A stretch of 64,000 nucleotides of DNA, taken from assembly GCA_001972305.1 (NCBI GenBank), contig BDDD01002944.1:62001-126000 (forward strand). Direction: 5' to 3'. This stretch comes from Cephalotus follicularis (lineage: Eukaryota; Streptophyta; Magnoliopsida; Oxalidales; Cephalotaceae). Shown here piece after piece: positions 59,074 through 64,000 of this stretch (the first letter of the stretch is position 1; each line of letters opens with the position of its first letter). The notes beneath the pieces were generated by a model. The model was not told where the DNA came from, did not search any database, and saw only the letters and a program-made list of their open reading frames with translations. The translations under genes were made by a program, and so were the position numbers.

Positions 59074-60942
59074 AACATCATTTAAACCTTTGAAATTAAT
59101 GACTCGATAGCAAACACGTAGCAATGAATTTCCTTTTAATTATTTATCATTAATAATGTTGAGATTCGGTAATTAATTACTCCCAGTACTCAAAGTGAAC
59201 AGGCTCCAATTCTTGTGGGATCAGCAGCGCCTTCTCCCTCTCCATCATCAAACTCATTCCTTCCGGCTTCCTTCCCACTTTTGCAGTCTCCAACTCCCCA
59301 TCACCGGTATTTTTTATTTATTTATTATTTTATTACAATATGTTCTCTTTCAGTTTCGGTTCACTATACTCTATTACTCTTTGTGTTTTTGTTTTCTAAT
59401 TTGTGATTGAGTTTGAGTCTGATTGCCAGATGGTGTATTTACTATTTACTAATATATATTGTTTCAAAAATTTGAAGTTGAAGAAATTTGCTGTGATATG
59501 CAGCTGCAGACATCAAACATCAAACTAGATTATTGTTTTTATCATCATAGATTAATGTTAAATTGCAATCAGGAAAAGATAACAAAATGTTATGTAATAA
59601 ATCGGGTGAAACCCAAACTACCCGGATATTACCGGTCCGGATTCAGGAGGCGGATCGGGTAGTACCTGATTGCACAGTCCTACCAATAGTTTATGATGAC
59701 ATAAACATAAATAAGAATGTTTGTTGGGAAAATAAGGAACACACGCTTTTGGGCTGCTGGACAGATGGTAACACTTGCAAGTGTTTCTGCCAACAATTGA
59801 ACCAAAACATACATAGGCATCTACACAAAATACCTGTAAATTTCAGTACATAAAAGTTGTATTCACCCTTGAGCTCTGCAACAATCTGTTCACTTATTAA
59901 GTTGCTTTTTTACGTTGTAATAATGCAGTCAAGAATCTGTTTAACATGAAAGTTTTGATCTTTATATATATATATAACAAAGCAAGCTAGTTTGGTAAAA
60001 TCTTTCACCAAAAATTGAAATTTCTCTGGTGGTGTTTTTTTGTTTTTTGTTTTCTATTTAACACCTTTAGTTGTGTTGACTTATACAATACATAAGTTTT
60101 GAGTTTTTCAGGTTTCAGTTAAGTGAAAAGACGAGCAAAATGGATGTTTCCGACGAATATTTGGGACAGGAACAAGGTGGTTCATACAAGTAAGTTAACT
60201 ACTTTGGCTTATAAGTCTTTAGATTAACTCTTTTTTTTTTTGTTTCTCAGAAAATTAGATTATTAGGGATATATACATCTAATTTAATGTTTATCATCTT
60301 TGCTTTTGTTTGTAGTTTGGAAAGCAGTGAAAGCAATGTGTTAATCTTGCCAGCAAAGAAAAGTAACAAAAGGAAAGGCATGCATCCGGTATTTTCCATG
60401 CAGTAATTAACTCTTCATTATTTGCTTTGCTATGTCATGAAAGAGTTTGAATGTGTAAAAAAAACTCTACTGCAGCAGTCCGAGAATATTACGAAGAACA
60501 GCCCAAAGTTGAGCAAATCCCAGAAAAGAAAGTTGAAGAAGTTGGAGGTGAGCGCTTCTTTGTTCGTGGGTGGGTTGGAGCCTGCCGTGTTTCGTTGTTT
60601 TGTTTGAGAAACTTGAGTTACTTCCACTTTGTGTTGGAGGATAAGGAGAAAGCACATTTGCTGTCAAAAAGCATAGAGATTTTGGAGTATGCTCCCCGGA
60701 AAGCAATATAAAAATTTTAGATTCAATTTTGTTGGTTTGCTATTTTGGAAATGCATTAGAATTTTGACAAAATACTATTATTTTATCCCACTTTCAGAAA
60801 GTACAAGATTCCAAAGGATGCATCTCTTCTGTGTTCAGTAACAAGTATCGGCAGGGTTTGTTATAACTGTCTGTCAACACGATGATACGATTCGGTTGAA
60901 AGTAATTTTACCCCATGGATGTTTCTTCATGTAGGCTGAAAC

Positions 60943-61432
60943 TAATGATCCGTTTGTTTAGAGGAAAATAACATCATGAGGAAAATATTTTCACTAATTT
61001 TTTTTCTTCTAAAAAATATGTTATTTTCCTGTGTTTGGTGTACAATACAGAAAATATTTTTCATTGTTTGGAATACACTCTGGAAAATATTTTCCTTTGT
61101 TAATAAAATCGTTTTTTCTCCATTAACATATAAATACTACAAAATATAGCGAATACATTTCGCAAAATTAAAAGCATGATATCTAGAAAATGTACACCAT
61201 TGCGTTTTTTTTACTATGTGCACTTTTTTTTTAATCATGAGAGATAAGGGAGAGAGAAATGTTTTCTCTCTTTTTTTTTTTTAAGTAAAACGTTTTCCTG
61301 TATTTATGTTAAGATTTTCTGTTGACTGTAAATTATTTTCTTTTGACTTATTTTCTAAAAGTTACCAAACACAAGAAAATTGGGAATATATTTTTCAGGA
61401 AGTTAATTTTTCTCTAAACAAACGGAACATAA
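60943..61432. mobile_element. PIF/Harbinger-like MITE inserted in a DEAH13 exon
   Basis: The element (60946-61429, 484 bp) has inverted ends TGATCCGTTTGTTTAGAG and, complemented, TGTTCCGTTTGTTTAGAG, with further palindromic 'ggaaaatattttcc' blocks inside. It is flanked by TAA on both sides (60943-60945, 61430-61432), the 3-bp duplication typical of PIF/Harbinger elements. It has no coding capacity. Confidence 0.85.
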
Positions 61433-62914
61433 GTTGGAAAAGCGTAGGTGGGCAATGCAAATTTCAAAGGCAGGATTAGAAGTGCCACAAGGTGACCAAC
61501 CTGTCAAGAGAGGGGGTGGTGAGGGCTTCTTTTGAGACTGAGCCTAAGTCAGATCAGATTAATTCACAGCAAGAAGTCAATGAAAATTACCTTATGGAAC
61601 CAGTGAAGGTAGAATGAGAAGTTGTAGATAAAAACAACTCATCTGTCTCTTTGGGCTCTTTTCAACAGCCAACTTTTGACAACGTACAAGGTTTAAATGC
61701 TACATCGGTTGCTGACCTGCCAGGTGAATATGTATGCGATTCAGACTGGCAGATCTAAGCAAGAAGATGATAAAAATTCTACACCGACTTCATTTGTCCC
61801 TGATAGTATGAAAAGTGCCAAGGCTATGGTATGTTACATACATCTGTATATGATATTTGGATGATTTGAAAAACTACATATAGAGGGCATCATGTATGCA
61901 TGTTATTTGAGTCTGTCTATGCGTGCCATTCAAATTATATTAGATTCAGACTTAAAGACATAGTAAGCTAGTTATGTGCGATGTGCCACTTCATATATGT
62001 TGCCTCTAGTTGCCAATTATAGATACACATCATATATGCAACATCTGACAAATATGCAAATGGAAAAGGCAACTATTCCCTTTTCTATGTGAAGGAATTC
62101 GCAGATAACTTGTTTGATTTTAAACAATAGGAGTGATGTTAGCTTCTATGTAGAGTCGTGAAGTGAAAGTTAAGAGTCTTTAGATGCTTGCATTGAACAT
62201 CTAGAATAATTAAGACACTGAGTAAAGTATTTTGTATAGTTGTATGTCTCTGTAGTGTTATTGGCTAATTGGAGACTTGGTTCTTGATTGCCTATGCAGA
62301 GATCTATTACTGCCCCAACTGTAGTGCATGTATCAAGGCCAAGTGAAGTTGAAAACAAGGGGAAGGATCTTCCAATAGTCATGATGGAGCAGGAGATTAT
62401 GGAAGCTATAAATGACCACCCCACTGTTATTATTTGTGGAGAGACTGGGTGTGGTAAAACCACTCAAGTTCCCCAGGTTGGCTTCCTCTATACTTGATTC
62501 TCGTTTACCTGCTGGGATTTAATACTAGCGTTGCCCTCTTACAACTATTCTCATTTCTGTTTTTCTGATTCCATGTTTCAGTTCCTTTACGAAGCTGGCT
62601 TTGGTTAAAAAAAAAATCCCATGTTAGAAGTGGAATCATTGGTGTTACCCAACCATGTCGTGTTGCGGTCCTTGCCACAGCCAAGCGTGTTGTATATGAG
62701 CTTGGTCTTCATTTAGGTAAAGAAGTTGGATTTCAAGTTAGGCATGACAAGAGGATTGGAGAAAATTGCTCCATCAAGTTCATGACTGATGGGATATTAC
62801 TTCGAGAAGTTCAGGTTCATCTTTACTGACTAATACAAATGCCTCCTATATGATGGTGTGAAAGACTATGTACAACAAGAGGATCTATTCCAAATAGTAA
62901 CTCTATGGCCTGAA

Positions 62915-62988
62915 GTTTTTTGTACTGGCTACATTTTGCATGTAATGTTGGTTTTTTTGTACTGGCTACATTTTGCATGTAATGTTGG
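62915..62988 (+). repeat. 37-bp tandem duplication
   Basis: Two near-identical units of 'ttttgtactggctacatttt' followed by 'gcatgtaatgttggt' in the DEAH13-like intron after 62814. Confidence 0.9.
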
Positions 62989-64000
62989 TCTGTTTCTCAA
63001 TGCTAATTCTTCTCTCTCAAAGACATTGGGAATATATTAGATGACTTTAATACTGCATCCCCTTTTCTCGGTGGGATTCTCAATCTTTATATATGTGCAT
63101 TTTGCTTAGTTGTCTTATAATAGGCTTTTGAATGTGGAAATTTGACTGTGTTGGTGATGAGCAGACATGTAGTAAAAGGAGGAATGATGAAAATACTTTG
63201 TTTTAATTTGTGATTGCTGATAAATTAATGGAAAGTCTTAAATTAGAGAGTCATTTATTCATTTAATTTTTGCAGCCACCACACCCCCCCCCCCTTTTTT
63301 TTTTCTGTGGATGTGACTTTGTTACTGTTAGTCCTGACATACTAAGAACATCATGGTAATGCCAAAAAAATTTGACACAGTCCAAGATTCCAGCATTCTA
63401 TATAGATTTTGTTATACATGTATCTTAAAGGGGATACTGTCCCACATAAGATTTTATGTGTCATTTTATTAAAGCCTTTTTGGTTTTACTTGCTAAGCCA
63501 TTTCTTCTGTGCCGCAGATATGTATAAAGCTAAAATCACTTTTTTTGTGGTCATTTGTATATTTTTTCTCCGATTTTGCTTATAATAACTTTAATACGGT
63601 GCCGAACGATATTTCATTGAAGTGTTATTCTATAGTAATTCTAGATGAGGCCCATGAGAGGAGCTTGAACACAGACATACTTATTGGGATGCTTTCTCGA
63701 ATTATTCAACTCCTCCAGGTGAATCGTCAATGTTTTTTTTTTAACTTAGACAACTTAAGAAAGCTTATAACTCTTTTGCCTTTTCCTTTCTCCTTCCTGT
63801 ATATAATCGTTTGTTTGGCGGCACGATTTATACGAGAAGCAGCGTGGGATGTTGCTTTCAAGACTAAGTATTAGTCCTGAGAATTTGATTTGTCCATTAA
63901 AACTTGTTCTGATGAGTGCCACCTTGCGAGTGGAAGACTTCGTTTCTGGAAGAGGGTTATTTTGTAATCCTCCTCCTGTAATAGAAGTCCCTACCAGACA

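Larger units (their letters stand above)
58441..60139. other. Intergenic region between COX5C and the DEAH13-like pseudogene
   Basis: Divergent spacer. It holds AT-rich foldbacks at 58608-58702 and 58859-59073. A possible non-coding leader exon of the helicase lies near 59,180-59,308, ending CACCG|GTATTT, with a TTTTTCAG acceptor at 60,111 before the start codon. No complete gene. Confidence 0.45.
60140..64000 (+). pseudogene. DEAH13: DEAH13/FAS4-type RNA helicase (DHX37/Dhr1), disrupted and cut by the window end
   Basis: Family members are nucleolar DEAH-box helicases of small-subunit ribosome assembly. Exons read from the sequence: 60140-60189, 60316-60388, 60476-60547 (PKLSKSQKRKLKKLE), 60640-60686, 60798-60855, then 60935 onward, 61760-61828, 62300-62476 (motif I GETGCGKT), 62582-62814, 63605-63718 (motif II LDEAHERS) and 63825 onward (motif III LMSATLRVEDFVSG). 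Lesions: a MITE inside the exon that begins at 60935; a frameshift near 61,520 (stop at 61533 in the old frame); in-frame TGA at 61615 and TAA at 61756; TAA at 62606 with a frame change before 62626; motif Ia QPRR changed to QPCR; and no AG acceptor before 63605 (CG) or 63825 (AC). Early exons are well preserved, so decay may be fairly recent. The C-terminal half is outside the window. Confidence 0.9.

Noticed and set aside
60687-60711. Stop codon after EILEYAPRKAI as a premature stop in DEAH13
   Set aside because: It is intronic. The donor GA|GTATGC at 60686 joins to 60798 and restores EKYKI, the family sequence.

Overview
The window is nuclear DNA from a flowering plant, most likely a eudicot. 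The genes have many short AT-rich introns and match plant families (MCM7/PROLIFERA, VPS51/UNHINGED, CP12, chloroplast glutamyl endopeptidase, COX5C, S1-group bZIP). Introns and spacers carry plant SINEs, MITEs, solo LTRs and a hAT remnant. I cannot name the species. Exon boundaries were set by hand from splice signals and remembered family sequences. For four genes the joined exons give a length divisible by three with no internal stop: 1762, 718, 786 and 961 residues.

Layout. Bases 1-36,200 hold three large minus-strand genes: a BRWD/PHIP-type WD40-bromodomain protein (418-12962), MCM7 (18542-25694) with two E2F-like sites upstream, and VPS51 (26887-36162). A tRNA-His(GTG) gene lies between MCM7 and VPS51. 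Bases 36,200-44,000 are repeat-rich: a 2.5-kb solo LTR (38119-40626) packed with a dispersed palindromic GCGTCGACGC-type motif, a hAT transposase remnant, and a 648-bp solo LTR (42882-43529) with a perfect 5-bp target duplication. Bases 44,000-58,400 are gene-rich: a bZIP53-like S1 bZIP with a sucrose-control uORF (+), CP12 (-), CGEP (+) with a 105-bp tandem duplication across an exon-intron junction, and COX5C (-) with a leader intron. From 60,140 to the window end lies a DEAH13/FAS4-type RNA helicase (+) that is clearly a pseudogene: a MITE sits inside a coding exon, and there are further frameshifts, stops and lost splice acceptors.

The genes do not form one pathway. Recurring themes are replication and growth (MCM7, chromatin reader), endosome-to-Golgi traffic (VPS51), and carbon and energy metabolism (CP12, CGEP, COX5C, and a bZIP under sucrose-dependent translational control). 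From memory, the gene order combines neighbourhoods that in Arabidopsis are split among chromosomes 2, 3 and 4, which suggests a conserved ancestral block.
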